41,148 nucleotides of DNA from Oscillospiraceae bacterium (lineage in GTDB: Bacteria > Bacillota > Clostridia > Oscillospirales > Oscillospiraceae), in NCBI GenBank assembly GCA_902795345.1, contig CADBKO010000036.1:1-41148 (forward strand). The letters are read 5' to 3'. This document shows positions 17,667-25,967 of this stretch, piece by piece. Numbering within the stretch: position 1 is the first letter of the stretch; each line of letters opens with the position of its first letter. A program made the position numbers and the translations under genes. The notes below the pieces were generated by a model, which was not told the DNA's origin, ran no database searches, and was given only the letters and a program-made list of their open reading frames with translations.

Positions 17667-18079
17667 ACATCGATTCTATCCAGAACGGCGTGGTCATCGA
17701 CCACATCACCGCCGGGAACGGTATGCGCCTTTATTCCCTCCTGGGGCTGGACAGCCTGGATGTCTCCGTAGCCATCATCAAAAACGTGGTGAGCCGGAAG
17801 ATGGGGAAGAAGGACATCATCAAGATCGACGCGGATATCCCCGTGGATTTCCAGGTCATCGGCTATGTGGACCCCGGCGCGACCCTGAACATCATCCGGG
17901 ATGGGAAGCTGGTGAGCAAGCAGGCGGTGGAGATGCCGGACCGTCTGGTGGACGTCATCCGCTGCTACAATCCCCGCTGCATCACCTCCACGGAGCAGGA
18001 GCTGAAGCAGATCTTCAAGCTCACGGACCGGGAGAAGCGGGTCTACCGCTGCATCTACTGCGAAACCGCGGCAAAATAA
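17663..18079 (+). CDS. pyrI: Aspartate carbamoyltransferase regulatory chain
   Basis: Zinc-containing regulatory subunit that binds nucleotide effectors and links the catalytic trimers. 138 residues, slightly shorter than the E. coli chain. The N-terminal allosteric domain includes [15 protein letters not shown]. The C-terminal zinc domain has Cys101 and Cys106 (CYNPRC) and Cys130 and Cys133 (CIYC), matching the Cx4C...Cx2C pattern. Its ATG overlaps the pyrB stop. Last gene of the operon; a run of hairpins follows. The operon is thus likely controlled both by PyrR attenuation and by allostery. Confidence 0.96.
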   Translation: MNIDSIQNGVVIDHITAGNGMRLYSLLGLDSLDVSVAIIKNVVSRKMGKKDIIKIDADIPVDFQVIGYVDPGATLNIIRDGKLVSKQAVEMPDRLVDVIRCYNPRCITSTEQELKQIFKLTDREKRVYRCIYCETAAK

Positions 18080-18090
18080 TACTGATCTTC

Positions 18091-18140
18091 CATAAAACGA
18101 TTAGAATCGTTTTATGACTGCGGTGAAGTCTCACCGCAGT
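18091..18140 (+). terminator. Double hairpin terminator after pyrI
   Basis: Two perfect hairpins back to back. CATAAAACGAT/ATCGTTTTATG has an 11-bp stem and a four-base loop (18091-18116). ACTGCGGTGA/TCACCGCAGT has a 10-bp stem and loop AGTC (18117-18140) and is followed by TTT. The second is the better terminator. Confidence 0.75.
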
Positions 18141-18308
18141 TTTCCAGCACTTCGGCTGGAAAAAGATCGTATTACACTGCAAATCGCCTCGCATTGTATG
18201 CGAGGTGCCGGATGCGAACGCATCCGGCCAATAAAAACAATTCAATGTTTTTATTGAATTTGAGTATAAACCTTCGGGGGCGAAGGCCTGTTCCCTTCGC
18301 CCTCGAAG
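18141..18308. repeat. Further tandem hairpins (five) before the acetyltransferase gene
   Basis: Continuing after the terminator pair: TTTCCAGC/GCTGGAAA (18141-18162); CCTCGCAT/ATGCGAGG (18187-18205); GCCGGATGC/GCATCCGGC (18207-18228); CAATAAAAACA/TGTTTTTATTG (18229-18256); and a 15-bp stem with one G-T pair between 18272-18286 and 18294-18308. All have unrelated stem sequences. No coding capacity is supported in this 250-base gap. Confidence 0.8.
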
Positions 18309-18329
18309 CGTATTTCGGGAGGAAACGCC

Positions 18330-19106
18330 ATGATGGTTTACCCCGCCGGGCAGGCCGCCCGGCCCTATATGATCGAGACCTATTCCAGGGAGCGGGAGGT
18401 GCTGAGCTATGCCGCCGGGGAAGCCTATGACCCTGCCCGGCATTATGTGATCGTGGCCGAAAAGGGCAGGGAGGCTGCGCCGGTCCTGGCGGAAATGGGC
18501 TTTCGTCCCTTCGAGGATTACTACGACCAGTCCGACATGTATATGTGGGGCCTGCCGGTGGACTGGAAATACATGGGCGCTTCCATCGGGCGGGGCAGCT
18601 TCTACAATTCCCAGGACTTTTCCTTTGCCGCCGCCGTCTTTTTCGAGAAGGTAGGCCGCTGCACCAGCATCAACGAGACCGCCTATTTCCACCATGACCA
18701 TCCCCTGAACCTCATCGGCACCGGGCGCTTCCAGCAGTTCTTCTCTCCGGAGAACCAGGCGAAGTACTATGCCAGGGTGAAGGAGGACCCCCGCGTGGTG
18801 AACCGCGGGGAGAAGATCGTCATCGGCAGCGACGTGTGGATCGGCGCAAACGCCTTCATCAATGTCTCCCGCTGCCGCGTGATCGGAGACGGGGCCATCG
18901 TGGCCGCCGGGGCCGTGGTGAACGGGGACGTACCGCCCTATGCCGTGGTGGGCGGCGCTCCGGCCCGGGTGCTGAAGTTCCGATATGGCCCGGCGGAGAT
19001 CGAGACCCTTCTCCGGGTGCGCTGGTGGGACTGGGACCGGGAGACCATGGACAAATATGCGGAGGAGCTGCTGGACCCGAAGCGGTTCTTTGCTACCTTC
19101 GGCTGA
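18330..19106 (+). CDS. CatB/Vat-like hexapeptide acetyltransferase
   Basis: A 258-residue left-handed beta-helix acyltransferase of the xenobiotic (CatB-related) group, expected to transfer acetyl from acetyl-CoA to a hydroxyl group of a sugar or other small molecule. The N-terminal 80 residues are not typical. Then come the hexapeptide repeats, the likely catalytic histidine region YFHHDHP, IGSDVWIGANAFI and the CoA-binding VVGGAPARVLKFRY. The tail RVRWWDWDRE is typical of the CatB group. GGAGGAAACGCC precedes the ATG. It stands alone between the hairpin run and a long terminator. The substrate is not deducible; drug resistance should not be assumed. Confidence 0.88.
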   Translation: MMVYPAGQAARPYMIETYSREREVLSYAAGEAYDPARHYVIVAEKGREAAPVLAEMGFRPFEDYYDQSDMYMWGLPVDWKYMGASIGRGSFYNSQDFSFAAAVFFEKVGRCTSINETAYFHHDHPLNLIGTGRFQQFFSPENQAKYYARVKEDPRVVNRGEKIVIGSDVWIGANAFINVSRCRVIGDGAIVAAGAVVNGDVPPYAVVGGAPARVLKFRYGPAEIETLLRVRWWDWDRETMDKYAEELLDPKRFFATFG

Positions 19107-19116
19107 ACAGGAAAAA

Positions 19117-19160
19117 ACACGAAGCGGGCGCAGCCAGTGACGGCTGCGCCCGCTTCGTGT
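19117..19160. terminator. Bidirectional terminator
   Basis: A stem of about 19 bp with arms at 19117-19135 and 19142-19160 (core GAAGCGGGCGCAGCC) and a six-base loop. It sits between the convergent acetyltransferase and clostripain-family genes, with A-rich sequence on the left and T-rich on the right serving both directions. Confidence 0.85.
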
Positions 19161-19177
19161 CTGAGCCAATGCTGTTT

Positions 19178-21691
19178 TTACGGGATCACCGGCGTCCAGT
19201 ATTCCTGGTTGAAGATGTCGGTGAAGAGGTAGCAGGCGTTGGGGGTGCCGGAATTGGTGATATACACGTTGCTGATCTGCTCCTCGCCGGTGTAGAGCAC
19301 GGGATCGGAGATCAGATAGCTGTCCTGATAGCTGCCGGAGTAGGTATAGAAGTCCGCAATGTACTGGATCACGTCCTCCCCGGGGATAAGACTGTCGGTG
19401 CCCCTGGAAACGGTGTCCGTCTCCCCGTCGGGATACACGCTGCGGGCTTCTGCGATGAAGCCGTAGGGATGGGCGTTGTCGAAGATCAGGATCAGCTCCG
19501 CCCGGCTGCCGTTGAGCAGCACGGGGACGTAGCCGGTGATCACATAATTGTCGCCGTCCATCACGGTGTCCTCGTAGTAGTAAGCCACGGGCTGGTTGTC
19601 GATGGCCAGCCAGGTGCCGTCGTACTCGCCCTTCAGATACCCTTCGGCGGTGAAGTCGAATACGTTATCCAGGCCGAGGTCGATGTAGCCGCTGCCGTTG
19701 TCCAGCCAGACGCTGAGGCTGAGGTCGTGGACCATCTTCCAGTTACTTTCGCTGAGAGCCAGGACGTTTTCGCCGTTGTAGCTCTGCCAGGTGAGCTCGG
19801 CGGGGTCGAAGCGGTTGTCCTTCAGATAGGCGGTGAGAGCGTCCGTATCCAGCGCACGGTCCCCCAGGTCAAAGGCGCCGCCGCCGCTGAGGAAGCTGCC
19901 CAGCAGGCCGGAGATCAGGTCGGAGGAAACCATGCTGCCGCTGCCGCCGCCCATGAGGGAACCCAGGGGGCTGCCCACGCCGCTGCCGGCGGAAGCCACG
20001 GTCTGGCCCGCGCCCTGCACGCTGGCAAACTGCTGGATGCAGCGGGTGTATTCGCTGTCCAGGCCCAGGGCCTTGTAGGCGCTGACGGCGCTGTTTACGC
20101 GGTCCTTCTTCTGATAGGGGAAGTAGATGGAGATGCCGTAGGCGTTGGTGATGCTGGAGGAGGTGCGGTTGTACTTCACCGCGCTGAGAAGGGTCTTGGC
20201 CAGGGCCTTGCTCTCCTCGGTGTCCAGCTTGTAGGCCAGGTCCACCAGGTCCACCATATCCACCTTGCTGGAGGTGGCGAATTCCCGGCTGCTGTTTCGC
20301 GCGTTGGTAACGGCGGTGAATTCGTTGTTCTGCAGCATGCCGGAAAGGTCGGTGGCGAAATCCTTGAACTTGGCGGGCACGGTCTTTTCCAGCTCCGCCA
20401 GGTCCACCACGCTGAGGGTGGTCTTCTGGCCGTTGCACTTCCGGTCGCAGGTGGCGACGAAGTCGTCCACGATGGCCTTGCCGATCTCCAGGGTGGACAT
20501 GGAGGTGTTGCCGGAGAGGGAGGTGAGCCAGTTCGTGTAATACCAGCCGATGCCCGGCTCGGTCTCCTCGGAGGCGATCAGGTAGTCCGCATAGGGGGCC
20601 AGGGTCAGGCCGTTTTCCAGGGTGCCCATGAGGCAGGCGTCGAAGCCGATGAAATCGAATTTTGTCCCGCCCGCTTTGAGGGCCTGGCTGATGCTGCTGA
20701 GGCCCATGGAGCCGCTGCGGGGGTTCTTTTCGTCGTAGCCGTAGCCGCTGATGGAGCCGCCGCCGTGGTCCCAGAAGATGAGCTCGTTGCGGTTGGCGGG
20801 ATAATTCTTGGTGCAGTATTTGATGAAGGAGGACAGGGTGTTGGGATCGGTCATGGCCGCTGTACCGTCGTCGGAGACCAGGGTGCGCAGGCCGCCGGAT
20901 TCCACTTTGTAGATCTGGTTGACCCTGCTGCTGACCACATTGTTCTTCCAGGCGGTGGCGCCGCCGGTGTAGACGATGATGTTCACCTTGTCGCTGAGGG
21001 TGGCCCCGGTCATTTCCGCCAGGTCCGAGGTGGCCATGCCGCTCTTGGATTCCAGGTCGGAGCCGCACATGTAGACCATGATGGTCACCGTGTCCTTCCC
21101 GCCGCCCAGGATATTCGTGTATTTATCCCGGGCCGCCGGGTCCACGCTGGTGTTCAGCTTGCCGGTGTTGGTGCTGCCGGTCCAGCCGGTGGAGACGCTG
21201 CCCACGCTGGAACCCAGCAGGCTTCCGATGTCCAGGGTCTGGCCCAGAGAACCGATGCCGCCGATGCTGCCCTGGCTGCCGCTCTGGTTATACCCGCTCT
21301 GGCTGCTCGCCGTGGGCTGGGTGTAGGGCTGGGTGTAGCCGGAGGAGGGCGTGGTGCTGCCGCTGCCGCCGTCGCCGCCTCCGCCGCCCAGCAGGCCGAA
21401 AAGCCCGCCTCCGCCGCCCAGCAGGACTACCGCCGCGATGATGATCTTTATCAGTCCGCCGCCGCCCCCGGCACGGGTGCCGCCGGAAGCCTGCTGCTGC
21501 GGACGGGGCTGCCCGATGGGACGGGGTTGTCCGGAGGGACGGGACTGTCCCGTGGGGCGGGCCTGTCCGGTGGGGCGGGATTGACTGGAGGAATGACCTA
21601 CCGGTCCGGTATGCAGCCCACTCCCCTGGGTGTTGATCTGATTTCCTGTGCCGGTGACGTGTTTTTGCCGGCCTTGCGGTCTGTCTGCCAT
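19178..21691 (-). CDS. Clostripain-family (C11) cysteine protease, membrane-anchored
   Basis: 837 residues. The N-terminal 75 are a Gly/Gln/Arg/Pro/Ser-rich low-complexity region with repeated RPTGQ/RPSGQ units. A hydrophobic helix (LIKIIIAAVVLL) and Gly-rich stretches follow, then a Ser/Thr/Gln-rich linker. The protease domain starts at DTVTIMVYMCGSDLES (near residue 200). The catalytic dyad is His309 in FWDHGGG and Cys353 in FDACLMG. The C-terminal 250 residues form a further beta-rich domain. C11 enzymes usually cleave after Arg or Lys and often mature themselves. AGGAGG and a good promoter precede the ATG. The basic, cytoplasmic-looking N-terminus is unusual for a secreted protease. Confidence 0.9.
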   Translation of the reverse strand: MADRPQGRQKHVTGTGNQINTQGSGLHTGPVGHSSSQSRPTGQARPTGQSRPSGQPRPIGQPRPQQQASGGTRAGGGGGLIKIIIAAVVLLGGGGGLFGLLGGGGGDGGSGSTTPSSGYTQPYTQPTASSQSGYNQSGSQGSIGGIGSLGQTLDIGSLLGSSVGSVSTGWTGSTNTGKLNTSVDPAARDKYTNILGGGKDTVTIMVYMCGSDLESKSGMATSDLAEMTGATLSDKVNIIVYTGGATAWKNNVVSSRVNQIYKVESGGLRTLVSDDGTAAMTDPNTLSSFIKYCTKNYPANRNELIFWDHGGGSISGYGYDEKNPRSGSMGLSSISQALKAGGTKFDFIGFDACLMGTLENGLTLAPYADYLIASEETEPGIGWYYTNWLTSLSGNTSMSTLEIGKAIVDDFVATCDRKCNGQKTTLSVVDLAELEKTVPAKFKDFATDLSGMLQNNEFTAVTNARNSSREFATSSKVDMVDLVDLAYKLDTEESKALAKTLLSAVKYNRTSSSITNAYGISIYFPYQKKDRVNSAVSAYKALGLDSEYTRCIQQFASVQGAGQTVASAGSGVGSPLGSLMGGGSGSMVSSDLISGLLGSFLSGGGAFDLGDRALDTDALTAYLKDNRFDPAELTWQSYNGENVLALSESNWKMVHDLSLSVWLDNGSGYIDLGLDNVFDFTAEGYLKGEYDGTWLAIDNQPVAYYYEDTVMDGDNYVITGYVPVLLNGSRAELILIFDNAHPYGFIAEARSVYPDGETDTVSRGTDSLIPGEDVIQYIADFYTYSGSYQDSYLISDPVLYTGEEQISNVYITNSGTPNACYLFTDIFNQEYWTPVIP

Positions 21692-21744
21692 AAGAACCTC
21701 CTATTTTGCCGTTGGGATTTGCCCAGTGATCCTTACAATGCATC

Positions 21745-21773
21745 AATATATCACTGCTGCTGCGCAAATGCAA
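21745..21773 (-). promoter_or_regulatory. Promoter of the clostripain-family gene
   Basis: On the minus strand: TTGCAT (21768-21773), a 17-base spacer and TATATT (21745-21750). Confidence 0.6.
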
Positions 21774-21808
21774 TCATTACCGTTTCCGCTCCCGTGGGAA
21801 GATTGCCG

Positions 21809-21837
21809 TTGCAAAGCGGCCGCAAAGCGGCTATCAT
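21809..21837 (+). promoter_or_regulatory. Promoter of the 2-hydroxyacid dehydrogenase gene
   Basis: TTGCAA (21809-21814), a 17-base spacer and TATCAT (21832-21837). The spacer region carries a short direct repeat GCAAAGCGGC. Confidence 0.6.
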
Positions 21838-21870
21838 AATAGAAAAGCCTATGAGCGGGAGGGTGCTGCC

Positions 21871-22836
21871 GTGAAGATCGCCATTTTGCTGGATGAAGAC
21901 AATTTCAATCGCTACGCCTCTCCGGAAAAGCTGCCGGAGGACTATGAGCTGCGCTTTTTCGGGAACAAGGAGCCGGATGAGGAGGCCATCGCCGCCTTTG
22001 ACCCGGCGGTGATCGTGGCGGACCCCATGACCCCGGTGCGGGGGAGCCTGATCGCCCGCCTGCCCAGCCTGAAGCTGATCCAGTCCCAGGGCGTGGGCTT
22101 CCATCTCTTTGACCTGGAGGCGGCCCGCAGCCGGGGGATCCCGGTGTGCAACTGTGCCGGGGCCAACGCCGGGGCCGTGGCGGAGCAGGCGGTGCTGCTG
22201 ATGCTGGCCCTGCTGCGCAACCTCAAGGAATTTGACCGCATGGTCTTCGAAGCCCGGCAGGCGGAGGCCAAGGGCCGCTGCTTCCGCAGCGGCATCACGG
22301 AGCTGCGGGATTGTCACGTGGGCATCCTGGGCTTCGGGGCCATCGGCGGAGCGACGGCGGAGCTGCTGCGCGCCTTCGGCAGCCGCGTCAGCTATTGGAA
22401 CCGTACCCCCAAGCCGGAGTCGGGCTTTGAATACCTGCCCTTTGACCGGCTGCTCAGCGAGTGCGACATCGTTTCCGTCCATCTCGCCGTGGCGCCGGAG
22501 ACGGCGGGGATCATCGGGGAGCGGGCCCTGAGCCTCATGAAGCCGGGGAGCATCCTCATCAACACCGCCCGGGGGGAGATCGTGGACCAGGAGGCCCTCC
22601 GCAGCGCCATCGAGAGCGGCCATCTTCTGGGCGCGGGGCTGGATACTCTGAGCCCCGAGCCGGTGACGGCGGACAATCCCCTTTTGCAGCTGCCTCCCGC
22701 CCTGCGGGAGCGGCTGGTGCTGTCCCCCCACATCGGGGGCATCACCGCGGGCTCCTTCCGCCGCTATTTCGGCATCATCTGGGAAAACGCCCGCCGCGTG
22801 GCAGCGGGGGAGACGCCGCAGAACATCGTCAACTGA
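21871..22836 (+). CDS. D-isomer-specific 2-hydroxyacid dehydrogenase
   Basis: 321 residues. NAD(P)-dependent reduction of a 2-keto acid to a D-2-hydroxy acid, or the reverse. The nucleotide-binding motif VGILGFGAIGG lies near residue 150. The catalytic Arg is in NTARGEIVDQ, the Glu in LSPEPVT, and the His in LSPHIGG. Starts with GTG at 21871, with GGGAGGG upstream. The family includes phosphoglycerate, glyoxylate and lactate dehydrogenases; there is no ACT domain, so it is unlikely to be a regulated SerA. Monocistronic, with its own promoter; the substrate cannot be set from context. Confidence 0.92.
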   Translation: MKIAILLDEDNFNRYASPEKLPEDYELRFFGNKEPDEEAIAAFDPAVIVADPMTPVRGSLIARLPSLKLIQSQGVGFHLFDLEAARSRGIPVCNCAGANAGAVAEQAVLLMLALLRNLKEFDRMVFEARQAEAKGRCFRSGITELRDCHVGILGFGAIGGATAELLRAFGSRVSYWNRTPKPESGFEYLPFDRLLSECDIVSVHLAVAPETAGIIGERALSLMKPGSILINTARGEIVDQEALRSAIESGHLLGAGLDTLSPEPVTADNPLLQLPPALRERLVLSPHIGGITAGSFRRYFGIIWENARRVAAGETPQNIVN

Positions 22837-22843
22837 AGAACAG

Positions 22844-22992
22844 CTAAGGCAATACCGCACAATTCCTGGCACGCATCTTGCTTGCATAATGTTCCGTCAT
22901 ATTGCCCGAAAATCTTGGCCAATACAGGAAGTATTCCCCGCGATTTTCAGACAATCTGACGAAAATACCAGAATTATGCGGTATTGCCCTAA
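22844..22992. mobile_element. Palindromic MITE-like element with CTAA flanks
   Basis: A non-coding element of about 141 bp. Terminal inverted repeats lie at 22848-22869 (GGCAATACCGCA...) and 22968-22988 (...TGCGGTATTGCC), matching over about 22 positions with one mismatch and one gap. The flanks are identical CTAA direct repeats (22844-22847 and 22989-22992), as from target duplication. The inside is itself largely self-complementary (GAAAATC/GATTTTC, then AATAC/GTATT at the centre). No transposase is present. Only one copy lies in this window, so mobility is inferred. Confidence 0.65.
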
Positions 22993-22995
22993 TCA

Positions 22996-23029
22996 AAAAC
23001 GGGAACTGCCTCTTGGCGGTTCCCGTTTT
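22996..23029. terminator. Bidirectional terminator
   Basis: AAAACGGGAAC pairs with GTTCCCGTTTT across an inner GCC/GGC and a TCTT loop. It sits between the convergent dehydrogenase and M16 peptidase genes. Confidence 0.85.
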
Positions 23030-23043
23030 CGCGTCCTTTGTTT

Positions 23044-25932
23044 TTACACTGTCACAACGGTATCCAGAGCGTCGCCGCAGGCGGTGAGCAGATCCTTGCC
23101 CGCCGCCACGCAGACGGACCTCTCCGCCGCGATGTCCTCCAGCATGCCGCAGAGGGCCAGCAGGTCGTCGGGCGTGGTGTGCACCAGGTCATGGTAACGC
23201 TTATCTACGTCCTCCTGGGTGATGCCCCACAAATAGCGCTTTTCTCCGGCGTTCATCTTGTCGGTGGAATTGCGCAGGGGGTCCACAGCGGAGACGGAGC
23301 TGAGGATAAAGCCGGTCAGATCGGGGTCGGAAGCGCAGAAGCTCCGAAGGAAATCCGCCGCTTTGGCGATCACTTCCAGGCTTCGGCCCGGCTGGGGATC
23401 ACGATAGGTGTAGAAAGCGGCGTCGCCGCTGTCCCGGCCGATGAAGCCGCAGCCGTAAGCGCCGCCCTGCACCCGGATCTCGTTCCAGAGATAGCCGTAA
23501 TTCAGCACGTTGGACAGCACGGGGATGCAGCCGGAATACCTGCGGTCATGGAGGAAGAAATTGCTGCTCATGACGGCAAAGGACACCTGTGCCGGGATGG
23601 CGAGGCCTTCCCGCTTGGCCCCGGGGATGGGATAAGCGGTCTCTTTGGGGGGCGTGCAGCCGTCCGAGGGGATGCAGTCCAGCAGTAGCGCCGCCGCTTC
23701 GTCCGGGAATGCTTCGGAAAGGGAAAGGGTCACGCGTTCCCGGGTGAACAGCTTCCCGGCCATGACGGCCATCTTATCCAGCAGGCGGCGCAGGGCTTCG
23801 TCCCCTTCTTCCAGGGTCTTTTCCAGCCACCGCAGGAAGCTGACGCCGCTCAGCTGTTCGCTGGCTGCGCCCTGGGCGGTCAGATTGCCCAGCGCCCGTG
23901 TCAGAGCATAATTGAGGCCGTTGCTTGCCAGGGTCATTTTCGCGGCTACCGAGGCCTGCTGCAGGATATCCCGAAGAAGTCCCATGTCCTCGAAGACCGT
24001 CTCCCGCAGGATCTCTCCCACCAGCGCCGCGGCTTTGCCTGACTGTTCCCGCAGACAGGCGGCGGAAAAGCTGACCGCCACGATGCAATGCTGCGGGTCG
24101 GAGCCGGGCGCGATCCCCGGCGCGAAATACAGATGGCCCAGAGTGTCCTTGATCGCCAGGGTCAGGGCGGCCCTGTCGTGCTTTTTCGTGCCCATGCTGC
24201 CCAGCACCTGGGAGAGGACGTACAGCACCGGGAGCTCCTCCGACGTCAGTTCCGTGGCCCGGAAAATGGCGCGGAAATAGGCGATGGCGCTGCCTGTGAC
24301 GTGCCGCAGGGCGGGGACGCCCTTGAAAACGGTCTCCGTCATTTGCAGACGTTCCGGCTTTTCGCTGAGGTCGCTTAGCTTCAGCATGGGGATGGTCTTC
24401 AGGGCTTCTTCGCTGTCGGGGGTCTGCTGCCAGGCTTTCAGGGCTTCCGCTTCCGCCTTCAGCCTCTCCTTGTCCGCCTCGGCCCAGCCTTCGCTTTCCT
24501 TATGGAGCCGGGCGGCTTCCTTCTCCCGCCGCTGGGCTGCCAGAGTTTTGGAGGGCACCATCACCAACGTGACGGTGTGTTCGTTTTCCAGGAAGAATTC
24601 CCTGATGAAGCGCTCGAACCAGCCTGCCTCCAGCTTTTCTTCCAGCTCTTTCAGGGTGCCTTCCACCATGAGGGCCGCCGCCGGGTCGCCCCCGTAAAGC
24701 CAGGTGTCCAGCAGGGTGATGGCCTCCAGGAGACTGCGGGGCTCGCTGCCGGATTCCCGATCCCGCTTCCGGAAGGCGAAGCGGTGGAAGCAGGCCCGCA
24801 GCCGTTCCTTGTCCAGACCCTCCGAGACCAGCTTTTCCAGGGTCTCCCGCACGGCCGCCCGCAGGGGCTCCAGGGCCTCCTCTTCCGTATTCATGGCCAT
24901 CCAGAACAGCAAGGGCTGCTGGATGCCGTCCTCCAGGGAGAGTGTGAAATCCTGGGCCAGCCCCTTGTCGATGACGGCCCGCTTCAGGGGCGCTTCGTTG
25001 TCGCCGGTGAGGTAGTCCGTCAGCACAGCGGCGGTGAAGGTGCGCAGCTGGTCGCTGTAATCGCCCAGCACGCCGCCGCTGCTGATGATGGCGCGCTTCG
25101 TCGGATCCTCCTCCTCGCCGATCTCATAGGGCGCCACCTGGGTGACGGCCTCCACGGGCTTCTGCATGGGGATGGTGAAGTCCGCCTCCAGCTTGTCGAA
25201 GGCGCTGAGATAGCCGTCGATCTTTGCCAGCGCCGCGTCCATGTCCACGCTGCCCACCAGGGAGATGCGGGAATTGGAGGGATGGTAGTATTTCCGGTGA
25301 CAGGCGAGGAACTGCTCGTAGCTCAGGTCCGGGATCACGGCGGGGTCGCCGCCGGAATTGTGGCGGTAGCAGTTGTCGGGGAAGAGCAGGCGAAGGGCCT
25401 CGTGGAACAGCACATTGGTGGGGGAGGACATGGAGCCCTTCATCTCATTAAAGACCACGCCCTGATAGCAGAGGGCTTCCCCCTCGCCCTCGTAGCGCCA
25501 GCCCTCCTGCCGGAAGATCTCCGGCTTGTGATAGATGGCCGGATGCAGCACCGCGTCCAGATACACGTCCATGAGGTTCAGAAAATCCCGGTCGTTCCGG
25601 GTGCTGACGGGGTAGACCGTCTTGTCCGGGTAGGTCATGGCGTTGAGGAAGGTCTGCACGGAGCTTTTCAGCAGCTCCACGAAGGGCTCCTTGAGGGGAT
25701 ATTTGTCCGAGCCGCAGAGCACCGAATGTTCCAGGATGTGGAACACGCCGGTGGAATCCTCCGGCAGGGTCTTGAAAGCGATGGAAAATGTCTTGTTCTC
25801 GTCGGGCCTGGCCAGCCAGGCGAGCTGCGCGCCGGTGCGCAGATGCTCCATTTCATAGAAGTCGCCCCCCAGCTCCTCCAGGGAGCGGACGCGCTTGACC
25901 TGAAAACCGTGAATGACGTCGTTTACCTGCAT
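23044..25932 (-). CDS. M16C (presequence-protease type) zinc metallopeptidase
   Basis: 962 residues, the usual length of the M16C group, whose single chain holds two M16 halves that close around peptides. The inverted zinc motif is HILEH at residues 65-69, followed by SVLCGSDKYPLKEPF, which is typical of PreP/Cym1-like and clostridial M16C enzymes. There is no signal peptide, so it is probably a cytoplasmic oligopeptidase. AGGAGAGG precedes the ATG. The HxlR-family gene lies 35 bases upstream on the same strand with no terminator between, so the two are probably co-transcribed. Confidence 0.95.
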   Translation of the reverse strand: MQVNDVIHGFQVKRVRSLEELGGDFYEMEHLRTGAQLAWLARPDENKTFSIAFKTLPEDSTGVFHILEHSVLCGSDKYPLKEPFVELLKSSVQTFLNAMTYPDKTVYPVSTRNDRDFLNLMDVYLDAVLHPAIYHKPEIFRQEGWRYEGEGEALCYQGVVFNEMKGSMSSPTNVLFHEALRLLFPDNCYRHNSGGDPAVIPDLSYEQFLACHRKYYHPSNSRISLVGSVDMDAALAKIDGYLSAFDKLEADFTIPMQKPVEAVTQVAPYEIGEEEDPTKRAIISSGGVLGDYSDQLRTFTAAVLTDYLTGDNEAPLKRAVIDKGLAQDFTLSLEDGIQQPLLFWMAMNTEEEALEPLRAAVRETLEKLVSEGLDKERLRACFHRFAFRKRDRESGSEPRSLLEAITLLDTWLYGGDPAAALMVEGTLKELEEKLEAGWFERFIREFFLENEHTVTLVMVPSKTLAAQRREKEAARLHKESEGWAEADKERLKAEAEALKAWQQTPDSEEALKTIPMLKLSDLSEKPERLQMTETVFKGVPALRHVTGSAIAYFRAIFRATELTSEELPVLYVLSQVLGSMGTKKHDRAALTLAIKDTLGHLYFAPGIAPGSDPQHCIVAVSFSAACLREQSGKAAALVGEILRETVFEDMGLLRDILQQASVAAKMTLASNGLNYALTRALGNLTAQGAASEQLSGVSFLRWLEKTLEEGDEALRRLLDKMAVMAGKLFTRERVTLSLSEAFPDEAAALLLDCIPSDGCTPPKETAYPIPGAKREGLAIPAQVSFAVMSSNFFLHDRRYSGCIPVLSNVLNYGYLWNEIRVQGGAYGCGFIGRDSGDAAFYTYRDPQPGRSLEVIAKAADFLRSFCASDPDLTGFILSSVSAVDPLRNSTDKMNAGEKRYLWGITQEDVDKRYHDLVHTTPDDLLALCGMLEDIAAERSVCVAAGKDLLTACGDALDTVVTV

Positions 25933-25967
25933 ATTACCTCTCCTGTTCCGGTTTGATTTGCTTTTTC

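Noticed and set aside
18091..18308. CRISPR array or integron-like site
   Set aside because: The hairpins have different sequences and irregular spacing, so there are no direct repeats with spacers and no attC consensus.
18330..19106. Chloramphenicol or streptogramin resistance gene
   Set aside because: Belongs to the CatB/Vat-like fold group, but the N-terminal region diverges and nothing in the context indicates drug resistance.
18836..21874. 1012-codon rightward frame across the acetyltransferase end and the clostripain-family gene
   Set aside because: Shadow frame; it runs through a long terminator and opposite the catalytic motifs of the protease.
22889..23197. Short rightward frame in the gap after the 2-hydroxyacid dehydrogenase gene
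   Set aside because: It lies across the palindromic element and the terminator, and has no ribosome site.
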